This document shows, one piece after another, positions 49,789 to 61,014 of a stretch of 64,000 nt of DNA; positions within the stretch are counted from its first letter, which is position 1, and every line of letters starts with the position of its first letter. Below the pieces are notes generated by a model, which saw only the letters and a program-made list of their open reading frames with translations, had not been told where the DNA came from and ran no database searches. A program made the position numbers and the translations under genes. Source of the stretch: Verpa conica (Eukaryota; Ascomycota; Pezizomycetes; Pezizales; Morchellaceae); assembly GCA_033030425.1 (NCBI GenBank), contig JAUFSD010000014.1, forward strand, positions 1,302,001 through 1,366,000. Reading direction: 5' to 3'.

Positions 49789-51807
49789 TCGCAATATTAT
49801 CGTACTTGTGGATTCAATTCTTTTGAGTCCCTTTTGATATTCCAATGATTTCATATAAAGGGCACGGAGCAAGTGATAAAGGGTTCAAGGGAGTCACAAT
49901 GTTCTCTTTTGCTTTTTTTTTACTTTTCTTTTTTACAGTAAATATGGTACCTTTTCATATGTCTGGGAATTTTTTTATCATTTTTCTCATGTCTATGGGT
50001 GGTTTGGGTTTTTTTCACATCTTTGGTTTGGGGCATCTTTTTCTTCCTTTCTGATCCCTTATAATTTCCTTCTTCATTGGGATATGGTGTTTATTTGATT
50101 TGTACGAAAGTTCCTTTTTTTTCTTTTTTTATGATTGAGAATGATAAGCTGATGATGTACACGATTGTTGTTTATTTGGCTGTGTGAATAATTCGTTTTG
50201 TATGTCGAAGGATCTGTCTCTTGAGGTGTTTGATATGTGTCATGTATTGGGTGAAATATTACTGTCTTGGTGAATAGCGGCTGTTTTCATGTATTGTGCT
50301 GTACTTTGCTCGCCATGTTCTATTTTAAATATCTTCAACATGTTTGGGTTTTTCTTTCATTTCAGCTTCTCCTGGCATTTTCCTAGTAGGTGTTGAGCGA
50401 TTTGAGTAGAGGACTTCTTTTGTGGGTGTTTTAATTGCGGTGTTTTTTCCTTGTTTCTCTCGATTTTCTTATTTCATGTTCTTTTTATGGCGGGGTATGT
50501 CAGATGGCGAGTCTTGACTAACTGGGATGGGGAGAAAAAGAGAAGTAGTGATGAGGGGTGGATGGCACTGGGAAGCACCTTTTTTCCTTTGACGAACGAT
50601 ACGAATCACTTTTCGAGCTTACTCCTTTCCTTGGAGCTTTCCTTTGTTTGGGTGGTGTGTTGGCTTCTTTTTTCCTTTTGGTTTTTTGCATGTTTTAAGG
50701 AGAGTTGGGGTTTCTTTTCTTTCCTATTTTTTTCTGAGTAAGTGGGTGAATGGAGGAAAGGAAAAGGGGACTCATTTGTTTACTTTCAATTCCCTTGCTA
50801 CTTGATGTGTTTTTCCGTCTCATCTTTGTTTACGATTACCTACCCTAACTTTGCCTTTTCCCCCCAAGGACGAACACCTTACCCCTTCCTATCTCAATTA
50901 TTGATTCATAAGCTACCTCTGTATGTATTAGTTAGGTTTCACTGATTCCTTTCTCCTCCCCGTACCCCTATCACATCCCCCGTTACACTATCATACTCCT
51001 TATCTACTGTCTAAGTCTTCATGTACCTTAAAAAATCAATTCAAACAGATCTGTATCAGAGTCAAAATTAAAGTGCCTTTTGAGTTCATAAGTGACATGT
51101 AACTTCGGAGAAAATGGAAAGATGTTATCTTGTAGGATTGAGGGAGTTTTTTTTTTTTTCCTTGTAAAATTTTCTCTCCTGAAGATACAGCTGAATCTCT
51201 TTATCTTTTGAACGATTTACTGGAATGATGAAGTAAAAAAAAAAAAAGAAAAAAAAAGGGCTGCATGTCTTTATTTTGTCTCGGCAGATTTTTTTTTTTC
51301 TTTCCTCCCCCTTCGTTTGTTTGCCAGTAATTATATGGCGTGATACCAAATGTCAGCTGTGGCTTGGTATGTAGATCGAGTGATTTAACGTGAGGGCAAG
51401 CAGGCACCGATTGCGTGCATCCGTTATGACTAGGGCTAGGGGGGGGGATGTTTCGGGTTCTCTGAGTAACTACTTTTCGTAAATTTACTACAGTAGAGGT
51501 GTGAAGGGGTTAGTATACTCTCTTAGGGGGGGAGGGGTGATAAACTATGGTTTGGTTTTTTTTTTTGTGTATACGGTTTCTTGCACAGGTTTGGTCTCTA
51601 CAGATTTCTTCCGGGAGAGGTTAGTAGGTATTAGGTTTAGAGGTTGTATAGGAAATGTACCGCGGGGAGTTGTAAATTTCTAATATGCCAATCCCCCCCC
51701 TCACCCCAGTCATCAGTTCCGTGGGAATAAGGTTATATTTGACGTAGTAGGGATGTCGCAAAGGCGTACAGCCCTAGTCGAGCTATCTGACATCTAGATA
51801 ATTATTA

Positions 51808-51831
51808 CTCTCTCTCTCTCTCTCTCTCTCT
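51808..51831. repeat. Microsatellite (CT)n
   Basis: Twelve uninterrupted CT units about 240 bases upstream of the gene at 52073. Confidence 0.9.
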
Positions 51832-52035
51832 AAATATCGAGTTTGTAAAGTAAGGAGAAGTAGAATTATAATTTGTTGTCCCGGATTTTTATTTTTCCGT
51901 TATTTTTTGACCCCGCCATTGATGACATCATTCTTGGCACTCATAAGAAAGATTTTCGCCAGCTATTTTTATTTTATTTTTCGCTACTAGTCAAAGTACC
52001 AGCCCCCCCCCCTAAAAGAGTTTCCATTCGGTCCG

Positions 52036-52053
52036 GAGAGAGAGAGAGAGAGA
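52036..52053 (+). repeat. Microsatellite (GA)n just before a start codon
   Basis: Nine GA units end 19 bases before the ATG at 52073, separated from it by an A-rich tract. This is probably leader sequence. Confidence 0.85.
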
Positions 52054-52072
52054 ACGAAAGAAGAAAAAAAAA

Positions 52073-52840
52073 ATGAACCCCACAATCACCAGAAATATAT
52101 ACAGAGCTAGAACGATTCTACAAAAGAGGACAAGAGCTCTCTTTTACACATCATCTCCCAGCTCAATCGTTCGAGCACAACTCTCCAAACCAATCTTACC
52201 CCAAGTTTACTTCACGCCGACACCAACTCACAGCTTTAGATCTTCTTCTTCCCGGTGGTTATCGACGAGCACCAGTAAGCACTCTAGCCAGATCCAAGAA
52301 GACACAACAGCCGATTGGAAAGATGGGCCAACACCCGATGTAGCCAAATGGAACGAACGAATGGACTATTTTGCCGCGAGGGCGATGCAGACCGAAGATG
52401 ATTTGGGGAATTGGTTGATGCTCCTGGCAGAGGGTACTGCGGCGGGTCTGCCGAATATCAAGGAAACGATCCTCAGGAACCGTATGGACTCGCAGGTCAT
52501 CGATCAGTACGTTACTGGAGTCATTGATGAAGGTCTGGATGATTCTCAGCGGGAAGGGTATGAGACTGGTGATTATTACGATCAAGAGGAGGAGGAGGAG
52601 GACTATGATGAGTTTGAGGATGATGGGTTTGATGAGGAGTATGATACCCTGGAGCAGATTAGTGATGAGGATATTGAGGAGTTGCTTGAACAGGCTGAAG
52701 AGGAGCAAGGGGATTGGAGGGGAGATGGTCAAGAGGATCAGTGGGAGCAAGACCTTGAGCATCTGAGGGATGAAGACCCATATAGGGGAAATGGGGGTGA
52801 GGGGGGTGAGGTTCCAGGTAAGAAGGGGAGTAGGTATTGA
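52073..52840 (+). CDS. Hypothetical protein with mitochondrial-type N-terminus and acidic C-terminus (255 aa)
   Basis: A single exon opens at the first ATG (AAAAAAAATGAAC). The N-terminal ~65 residues are basic, Ser/Thr/Arg-rich and free of acidic residues (MNPTITRNIYRARTILQKRT, then RWLSTSTSKHSS), which strongly suggests a mitochondrial presequence. A middle part (WNERMDYFAARAMQTEDDLG, ending near YVTGVIDEGL) looks folded and helical. The C-terminal ~90 residues are extremely acidic (EEEEEDYDEFEDDGFDEEYD) with Gly at the end. No enzyme or RNA-binding motif is visible and I do not recognise a family. Downstream, GTGAGT (52871)...TTACTAAT...TTTAG (52935) looks like a 65-nt intron in the 3' UTR. 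Confidence 0.75.
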   Translation: MNPTITRNIYRARTILQKRTRALFYTSSPSSIVRAQLSKPILPQVYFTPTPTHSFRSSSSRWLSTSTSKHSSQIQEDTTADWKDGPTPDVAKWNERMDYFAARAMQTEDDLGNWLMLLAEGTAAGLPNIKETILRNRMDSQVIDQYVTGVIDEGLDDSQREGYETGDYYDQEEEEEDYDEFEDDGFDEEYDTLEQISDEDIEELLEQAEEEQGDWRGDGQEDQWEQDLEHLRDEDPYRGNGGEGGEVPGKKGSRY

Positions 52841-53673
52841 GACACTGGAACCTGATCGTGTCTGTGGAAGGTGAGTATATATTTGAAATTAAGCCATGTC
52901 TGGAAACGGGGTTACTAATCCGGTCAATGGTTTAGAAAACAAAGGGGGAAGTTATTCAATTTGAATTGGGTAGATAGCTGCGGGACTTTTTGTTTCTCTA
53001 TTTTTTGCGTGAGAAATGTATTATTGGGAAAGGCAATCTGGGCGCTATGTAGCTGGGAAATTGTTATCATAATCAATGAATTCATTAGGCTCTGAAACAC
53101 CGACTGGCTCGGTTATATGTACTTAATGGGCTAAACAAGAAAAAAAAAATCGGATCAGCTGCTGGGGCGAGTGATTTCTCGTGGTCAAGATGTAGATGAC
53201 TACCCACATACAACTATGAATGAATGAATGAATTTATCATAAGTACATGCACCCACATACAACTAAAAGCAGTGGATCATTTCTTAAATCCCTCAAAATA
53301 TTTAATCGAGCCTTCACTGACCTTATTAAATCTTTAGTGCTAACTGCAATAAGTGAAGATGATCCCCAGACTCCATTCTTATCAAACCTACGTTAATCTC
53401 TGTCAACAAAACCTTTCCTACCGCGGCGACAGAAAAAATGTAAGTTAAATCGCGCTCATATGTCTTCAAACTCCCAGCTATGATGGACTTCTCGTCATCA
53501 TGAGGAAATCCGCATTCCAGGGTTAAGAATCCCTCCTGAATCCACCGGAATGTAAACAAAGCAGCGTAGCTTTATATCTCCCAAAAGACCTTCACCTAGG
53601 GGGGAATTAAAGAAGGAAGAAAAAAGACCAAAAACACAAACAATTACCCACAGTCCTTACCAAAAAAAAGACA
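52841..53673. other. Intergenic region with a possible 3' UTR intron
   Basis: The first ~100 bases contain a canonical-looking intron (52871-52935) outside the coding region. The rest is AT-rich with a (TGAA)n tract at 53217-53233 and a C/A-rich leader before 53674. Minus-strand frames here have no motif. Confidence 0.45.
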
Positions 53674-54397
53674 ATGTTCAAAAGACTAAAGCAACGCATA
53701 ACATCCCCAAAACCCACCGAAAAAGCACCACCAATGGATCAAAACCACAAAGACGCACTACGCTACGTGATAGCTCCATTCCCAGAAATCCTCTCATCAA
53801 TCGAAGGAAAGAAAAACCCTCCAGAACACAATCCATCTCGAAGGGATCTTTTCGAACTAGAAGCCCTGTTATCATCAATCATCGACTCACATCATAACGA
53901 CAAGAACACCAAAAAAGGAGAGAGTGAACTTCTCCCTAGATATGAAGAAATATATAAAGAGGGGACAACAGTCACTTTAGTATCGCTTTCTACCCCTGTG
54001 AGTTACTCTCATAATAATAATAAACTTATATGTGTGTGTGCGTTTAGCTAACTAATGGGGTATGGTAACTATTAAGCCCGTTCAAGCACTCTCTCCGGAG
54101 GCTCCTACGCTAAAGAGGAAACCACATGGCCTCCAGCGTCAAGCTGTAACCGAGGAGAAATCTTCTCGTGAAAAAGCGCTAGAAGCTCTGATGAGGCTTC
54201 TTAGTGCTAGTAGTGGTGGTGCTCTTGTTGAGAAGCAACAGCGGCCGATCTTTCCGGAGGAATCGAGACTGGGTGCCGTGCGTAGGAGAGCTGTGGAGAA
54301 TTTGGCCAAGAGGGGGTGGGATATGAGGGAGGTTATTCCGAAGGGGAGAGTAAGCACTGGTGATTTGGTTAATGGGAGGGTGGGTTGTGGGTGCTAG
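53674..54397 (+). CDS. Hypothetical basic protein, two exons (214 aa)
   Basis: Exon 1 (53674-53997) starts at ATG in an A-rich context and ends at a GTGAGT donor. Intron 53998-54076 has a CTAAC branch site and a TTAAG acceptor. Exon 2 runs 54077-54397 in phase. The N-terminus is Lys/Arg/Pro-rich (MFKRLKQRITSPKPTEKAP). Helical segments follow (RRDLFELEALLSSIIDSHH, then SREKALEALMRLLSA) and a basic C-terminal part with RLGAVRRRAVENLAKRGWDM. There is no signal peptide or transmembrane segment. No family is recognised. The acceptor is of the less common AAG type, so the join could be slightly off. It is tandem to the acidic mitochondrial-type protein upstream. Confidence 0.55.
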
Positions 54398-56480
54398 TGA
54401 TGTAGTAGTGTTTCTGCTACAGAGGTTTTGGTTGCTGGTATTCAGGTGAAGTTGTTTTTGTTTGTCAGCGAAGTTTTTTATTATGAGATTTAATTGATAT
54501 ATGAGATAATTTCTAAGTAGAGAATTCAATAATAATATCGTTCCCTAGAATAGCTCGTCTATAGGTACCTAAACTTAGAGGGGGGTATGTAACGAAAAAC
54601 GGGGAAGCCGATTGATTATAAATTAATGATTTCAAATGAAATGAGTTTCCTTAGAGCCATGATCTAATAATCACAATTCTAACCCCCCCAATTCTAGTGC
54701 TTATGCTAGTTATTTCTCTCAAAAATATCATTCAAACATCATAATAGACGTACCTCTCGACCCCGCAAGCAATTTACCAGTTTACTATTCATGATTATTA
54801 TTCACTCAATTCATAAAGTTTGTTCCCCCACAAGATGCGGTGAAGGTTGTTTAACGAGGTGTACGTTAGGGTAAAGAAAAAAGTCGGGGCATGGCTAGCT
54901 AGGGGGGGTTGCGTGTTGCGGGGATAGACTTGGAGGACGGCCGGTGCTTTCAAAGGCATTTCGGAGCAAAGACCGTAGTTGACCCCTGTATAATCCTTGC
55001 TTAAAGCTTGATAATGATTGAGGAGCACATACATAGGTATTTTTGATATTGGCTAGTCTCGTGTTTTACTCCACGGTCCCGGCCTTTAGATCATGTGCAT
55101 GTACATAATTCTAGAGTTACGCTTGATAATGTTACGCGTTTTAACGCGTATATGAAAAACGTCAGTGACTTTCTGCGGTCTTGAGTCTGCGGTGTACTTG
55201 TAGTGGTCCATGTGGTTCACTTTTTGACAGTATGCAGCCTTTTTCGGTAGAGCTCTACGGGTAGGAAAAAGTGGAGTTGATCTGGATCCTTAACGCCGCT
55301 GAGATATCCGCTATCACCATTTCCCCCGTAAATGATCCCGAGTACTACCCCACGTTTGATTTTTCTCTCTCTCTCTCTTTACTGCCTATACACACACTCA
55401 CTGCACGGATAACAATGTTCCCGAGAAAAAAAACATGCTGAAGGATCTGGCGCTTAAATTGACAATCCCTTGCAGATTCACCAGTTATCATCCAACGGGA
55501 GTGACTGCGTTGGTGGTATATGGGTGGTTTCTCGGAATTCGGAAGGGTGAATGGAGATGGATAATTACCCTGGCCAATGCTCTCGGAAGACTAGCTTAGC
55601 GGCATGAAGAGGTTATTCCGGTGGCCCGCCACATGGAAGAGCTAAGGATATTGTGGCGTCCAAGATTCTTGAATTTGCACTAGAAAAGAAAAAAGAAGAA
55701 AAAATCCATGGCATCTAAAGATTTCTGCTCAAGACCTTCCGTCTAGAGATCCACTAGTCGTACGGGGAATTCCGTTCGATATCAACTAGGAAGGGGGAAG
55801 AAATTTAAAGATCCTATAATAAAAGAAAAAGGGTAGTATATTTCACTAGAGAAAAGGGCCAACGACATCCATGTAGGCCGGGAAGAAAGCTATCGGCAGG
55901 CATGAAAGCCGAATACCCTAATAACAATACTCCCTGCAGTTATCTGTCAATTTCTGATCTATACAGAGATGTCTTTTTTCCCCGCGGTTCTATTGCTAAT
56001 TGCCCCATCATTCGATGCACCATGCCATGAGGAAAAAGCCGATACCCTAAATCACAATCTCTCACTAGGCCTAAGCAAGGGCCATGTGCCTGAATATCGC
56101 TCACTTGATTGCAGCATGTAGTGACCTCTGGGCCGATACCTGCCGAGGTACCTCTTGTCCCAGTATATTGGAATCGATAATCCGGGTTCAGCAGGCGAAT
56201 GGGCTGTTTCAAGGCTCTGGTGACTTTGGCCTCCTGGAGAGAGCTCCCCCTGTGAATAGGTCACCGGAACCATCGTGACTGTTTGAATTGACCCATGTTT
56301 TAATCCCGTTGTTTTGTTTTGGTAGCTGTTTGCGAACGTTTCTTTTAGCTTTAGCGGTCTCCACTTTTTCCCCAACCTCCAGGACTCCAGGAATCTCCGC
56401 TCTCCATGTTTTTTTCCCCGGAAGAGTAATCCAGAATAGCGCCACCGTCTCTGGAAGTAGAGGAGAGATTACAAGTACTG
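54398..56480. other. Gene-free stretch
   Basis: No supported gene. Overlapping minus-strand frames of 78-107 codons at 55940-56445 share the same bases in different frames and lack motifs. Confidence 0.45.
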
Positions 56481-57184
56481 TCTACCTGGGGATGTGATCC
56501 AGCTACAGTAGGTTACGGGATGGGGATTGACGTCGTATTCTTCCTCCTCGAGTTACGGTGCTGCCTATCAGAGCCCCATCCGGACGGAATGTGACGTCAG
56601 CCACAGGCAACGGAAGAATCGGCAACAGTAGTGGCCGCCAAGACGCACCAGAGCCTCATGGGCTCCCGCCGCTGAAACGCCCCGGTCCGGGACCCTGCAA
56701 GAGGCGTTATCCAAGTAAGAAAGCACTGCAGGCGGTAGCCGAAGACCTCTACGTATTTGCAAAGCCGGGGTATCGGGGTATGGGGGTATGGGGGACTCAC
56801 GTGGGTCAATTGCTAGCTGTGAGCGTTGGAGGCCATGTAGTGATCCTAGGGCTGCCCGTAGGTTATGCCTACATGTAGTAGAGTACTCTACTGCACGGTT
56901 AAGCCTGATTCCTGAAGGGGTTCAATTCTTTCGATTGATTGATTTCCCGGTTTCTGGCCTAGTGGGTGTCAGCCAGGCAGCCCTTTTCTTGCCTCACGGC
57001 CTGGGTCAGTTAAAGTTGACTTGCTTTAGTATGAGTAGGCATACCCCCCCAATACTCTCTGAAGTTTATAAAGTCTGCCTGGGGCCCCGCACTTTTTTCT
57101 GATTTTCTATTCCATTCATCCCAACAATTCCTCTTCAATACTGCCTGTAGTGGCCCATATCTGTCACTCGGAAGGTTCTTAACA
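56481..57184 (+). promoter_or_regulatory. Upstream region of the hexose transporter with CreA-like sites
   Basis: Matches to the fungal carbon-repressor consensus SYGGRG occur at 56486-56491 (CTGGGG), 56765-56770 (CCGGGG) and 57079-57084 (CTGGGG), and in reverse orientation at 57085-57090. The last two are back to back, 95 bases before the start codon. Carbon-source repression of a hexose transporter by a Cre1/CreA-type factor would fit, but the motif is short and frequent by chance. Confidence 0.3.
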
Positions 57185-58959
57185 ATGTATGTGATCAGTA
57201 ATATCTACTTTATTACGGTATGTTCACTTTCCACTCGGTTTGAATTCACTCGGTGTTCAGGGGACTAAATTGTATTTCGTGGAAAATTAGGGCATTGCCT
57301 GTATAGGAGGTGCGCTGTTTGGTTTTGACATCTCGTCGATGTCTGCCATGTAAGAATTCCCCTCACAATAATAAAGACTCGCTTACTGACTTTGTAACAA
57401 CAGTATCGGAACTGATGCGTACATCAACTACTTTGGGCCAAATATCCCTTCGGATACCCAGGGTGGTATCACAGCTGCCATGCCTGGTGGTTCGTTCATT
57501 GGTGCTCTCTGCTCTGGTTGGCTCTCGGACAGGTTGGGTCGTAAATACACGATTCAGATTGGTGCTGTTGTCTGGTGAGTGTACACCCATCCCTAATATT
57601 TCCCTCCCCACGCTAACTGGAATAGGTGTATTGGATCAATTATTGTTTGCGCATCTCAAAACATTGGCATGCTCGTCGCCGGCCGATTCATCAACGGTTT
57701 CTCTGTCGGTATCTGCTCTGCTCAGGTTCCTGTCTACATTACCGAGATTGCCCGCGCAGACATTCGTGGTCGTCTCGTCGGTTGCCAGCAATGGGCTATT
57801 ACATGGGGTATCATGATAATGTTCTACATCTCCTTCGGGTGCTCTTACATCCAGGGAACTGCGGCTTTCAGAGTCCCGTGGGGTCTTCAGATGGTTCCGG
57901 CGATCATCTTGTTCTTTGGTCTTTTCTTCCTCCCAGAGTCCCCTCGATGGTTGGCACGCAAGGACAGGTGGGAGGAGAGTGAGAATGTCATCGCTATGAT
58001 GCACGGGCATGGAGATCGTAATGATCCTTATGTTGCACAGGAGATTCAGGACATCAGGAACTTGGTTGAGTTTGAGAGAAACAACGCAGACGCAACTTTT
58101 ATGGAGTTGTTTGGAAAGAAAATGATCCTCAGGACCCATATCGGTATTTTCACTCAGATCTGGTCTCAGTTGACTGGTATGAACGTCATGATGTACTATA
58201 TTGTAAGTCTATATCCGGAGGAGAGACACCCCCTTCTTTCTGTTTACTAACAACTTATTGTAGACTTACGTCTTTGCCATGGCCGGTCTCACCGGAAACA
58301 CCCTTCTCGTCTCCTCCTCAATCCAATACGTTATTAACGTCGTCATGACCGTTCCCGCGCTCATCTGGATGGACCGTCTCGGCCGTCGCCCCACCCTCCT
58401 CATTGGTTCCACCCTCATGATGACATGGCTCTTCGCCAACGCCGGTCTGCTCGCATCCTACGGCCACGCTGCCCCTCCCGGCGGCATCAACGGCGTCGCA
58501 GCCGCATCATGGGAAGTCGGCGGCCACGCCTCCAAGGCCGTTATCGCCTGCTCATACCTATTCGTTGCCTCATACGCCATCACCTGGGGACCCGTCTCAT
58601 GGGCCTACCCACCAGAGTTGTTCCCTCTCCGTCTCCGTGGCCGCGCTGTCGCCATCTGTACCTCTGCAAACTGGATCTTTAACTTTGCGCTTGGATACTT
58701 TGTCCCCCCGGCGTTTGAGAACATCAAGTGGAAGGTCTACATCGTCTTTGGTGTCTTCTGCGCCGCGATGACTGTCCATGTCTTCTTCCTCTTCCCGGAA
58801 ACATCCGGAAAGAGCTTGGAGGAGATTGAGGAGATGTTTGAGGAGAAGACTCCCGCGTGGAGAACTCATGTCTCAAAGGCCCCTAAGCCTGTTCATCTTG
58901 GAAAGGGAAGTGAGTTCACTGAGAAGCCGGTTACTCACCATAATGATTCTGCGGTTTAA
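57185..58959 (+). CDS. MFS hexose transporter (sugar porter family)
   Basis: Exons 57185-57217, 57291-57349, 57404-57574, 57626-58202 and 58264-58959 give 511 aa, with agreeing phases and introns of 51-73 nt. It is a 12-helix plasma-membrane sugar/H+ symporter or facilitator of the major facilitator superfamily. Visible signatures are IGGALFGFDISSMSA in helix 1, SDRLGRKYT after helix 2, GRFINGFSVGICSAQVPVY in helix 4, PESPRWLARKDRWEE after helix 6, the substrate-site motif QIWSQLTGMNVMMYY in helix 7, DRLGRRPTL between helices 8 and 9, and PVSWAYPPELFPLRLRGRAV then PETSGKSLEEIEEMF at the end. The short 33-nt first exon (MYVISNIYFIT) was set by phase and splice motifs. The closest relatives are likely fungal high-affinity glucose/fructose transporters; the exact sugar cannot be read from sequence. 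Confidence 0.93.
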
Positions 58960-59801
58960 AATGAGTTTTTTTTTTTTTTTTTTTTTTGTTTTGGGATGAT
59001 TTTGTTATGTGGGAGGGGTTCTTTTTTTTTTCGATGCTTATGAGTGGCTGCTTTTTTTTTTTTTGTAAAGAAAAAAAAAATGAGCATTTTGGAGTTGTAT
59101 ATATAGTCAGATATTCGCGATATAAAAGCGATACCAAAATGGGACTTGTTTTTTTCCACCCGTTGGATAGTAATTGATAACTTTGACTAAAATTTTTTTT
59201 CCCTCGAAAAGTTACTATTAGTAACACAAGATGCTGAAAACTTATGAAGAAAAAGAAAGAAAAACTCGACGAGGCAACCTCTTGTAAAGACCCACCTAGA
59301 TCCATACTCTTATATAACACCTATATAGGCATTGAAACAAAATAGTCTAGCTCTAGCTATTGCGTAATCTTATAAGACTCACTCTTATGACTCAGAGTAT
59401 TAAACAGCCCCCCAAAACAATCAATAGTACTGTAGTACCCAAGCGCTCACGTGCCATCGTACATACCCTAGTTTTTGATCTGGTGACTTTAGATACACAC
59501 TGTATACGCAGATCTCAGGACAAGGCGTATTTCTTTTTTGTGTGTGTGTGCGATCAGCTGACTGTCTAGTATGCAAGGTGTCGACTGTCTGTGCTATGAG
59601 CGACGGTTACAGTGGGTAAGGGGTTCTAACTGACCTTCCCGCAACAAACCCGGAAGTGCAAAAAAAAAAAAAAAAAAGAGGTTATTAAATAAGGTTATCC
59701 CAACCATCGAGTGATATAATATGATCCCAGTCGTATATATACTTATAGTTGGTCAAGCGTTTCCGGAATATGGTAATAGGGAGAGAGCGGCATACCTATC
59801 T

Positions 59802-59826
59802 CACAAGCTCACATTGAGAGCTTGTG
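59802..59826. repeat. 8-bp inverted repeat with T tract
   Basis: CACAAGCT and AGCTTGTG are separated by nine bases and followed by T9. This resembles a hairpin terminator, but in a fungal nucleus it has no assigned role. Confidence 0.5.
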
Positions 59827-60673
59827 TTTTTTTTTATTTATTATTGATTAAAACTAACTTCAGCCCTTAGTTCCTTAAAAATTTAACCTATTGCTGCTTC
59901 AAACCTTGTGCATTTGGTGGATCTCAGTGAGTGACATATATGGCGTGCCCAGTCACCCTGTTCCGGAAACGCTTGACCAACTATAAGTATAATTTTAAAA
60001 AAAAAAAATCTCTATATAAAACTTTTTTTTTTATTCATTCCATCTTACATTGCTCCCTTCCCCCCCCCCCCAATACTCATCTAGGTCTTTTTGGGTGTTT
60101 ATATGCTCGTCGAACGTTAGGGATAGGTTATGATCCATGCACTCCCGCAGAGCCGCGTCTATGCAGGGTCCGCTGAGTGAAGAGTGACCAGTTGTGTTTG
60201 AAATCCACTGGTCCGATTCCGAATCTACGGGATTGGTGGAGGGAGGGAGGGGGGGAGGGGGGGGTTCAAAATTGGACTTGGGTAGCATTGAATACTCTAC
60301 CTGCTTGGGGTTCCTGTATCATCTTGCGGGTGGACTTCCGGCGCTAGGTGTGTTAGTCGAACATACAGCAGGAATAATAATAATAAAAAGTTAAGCTATA
60401 GGTGTTAGTACTTTCTATGTTCTACTTTTAAAAAAATCTGGTGGCTTGATTCTTGGATCTTATCATACTCTAGTTTGGTTTAGTGAGATATGTACCCGCT
60501 ACATTAAGACAAATTGTATTGACACTAACATTTGGCCCCCCCCCCTCTCCTCTCTCTCCTCTCTCTCTTCCAGAAATAGATGTACTCATAGTTCACGATC
60601 GATATTGCTGGGGTATTGCAGTACAACCTTTTAACTTCTCAGGCTTCGTGGCAGTAAGGAATTCGTTTGGTAT

Positions 60674-60699
60674 TTTCTTTCTTTCTTTCTTTCTTTCTT
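60674..60699. repeat. Microsatellite (TTTC)n
   Basis: About six tandem TTTC units. Confidence 0.9.
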
Positions 60700-60961
60700 A
60701 GCACTCGTACAGCCTGCGGTAATGTCTTTGTATATAACTGAGCCTATCAGATACTGAATGAGGTTTCAGAAGTCAAGGGTCCAACGTACATAAGAGAAAA
60801 AATCGCTCATGAGGATCCCCCATCCCCCCTCTCTCTCTGCGGAAACAACGGATATCAGCGAGATTGATTTTTTTGTTCTATTTCGTTTCTAGGATATATG
60901 AGGGTTTCAGAAGATACTAATATTCAGTGGGTAACCTCCCTCCCCTCCCCTCCCCTCCTCT

Positions 60962-61014
60962 CCGGTTCTATCATAGATCGAGTTCAACACCCTCCCCCGG
61001 TTCTATCATAGATC
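60962..61014. repeat. 35-bp tandem duplication
   Basis: CCGGTTCTATCATAGATC occurs at 60962 and again at 60997, exactly 35 bases apart, between C-rich tracts. Confidence 0.8.

Larger units (their letters stand above)
49789..52072. other. Intergenic T-rich stretch
   Basis: 2.3 kb of T/G-rich sequence following the transcription factor. The 60-96 codon frames are Phe/Leu/Trp-rich products of T runs. Its first part is probably 3' UTR. A (CT)n tract lies at 51808-51831 and a (GA)n tract at 52036-52053. Confidence 0.5.
58960..60960. other. Gene-free stretch after the transporter
   Basis: T- and A-homopolymer-rich (T runs near 58965-59060, A runs near 59070 and 59660). A CACAAGCT...AGCTTGTG inverted repeat (59802-59826) precedes a T run. 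A (TTTC)n tract lies at 60674-60699. No gene is supported. Confidence 0.5.

Noticed and set aside
59802..59826. Rho-independent terminator
   Set aside because: The hairpin plus T tract fits the bacterial pattern, but the DNA is nuclear fungal and no gene ends there.
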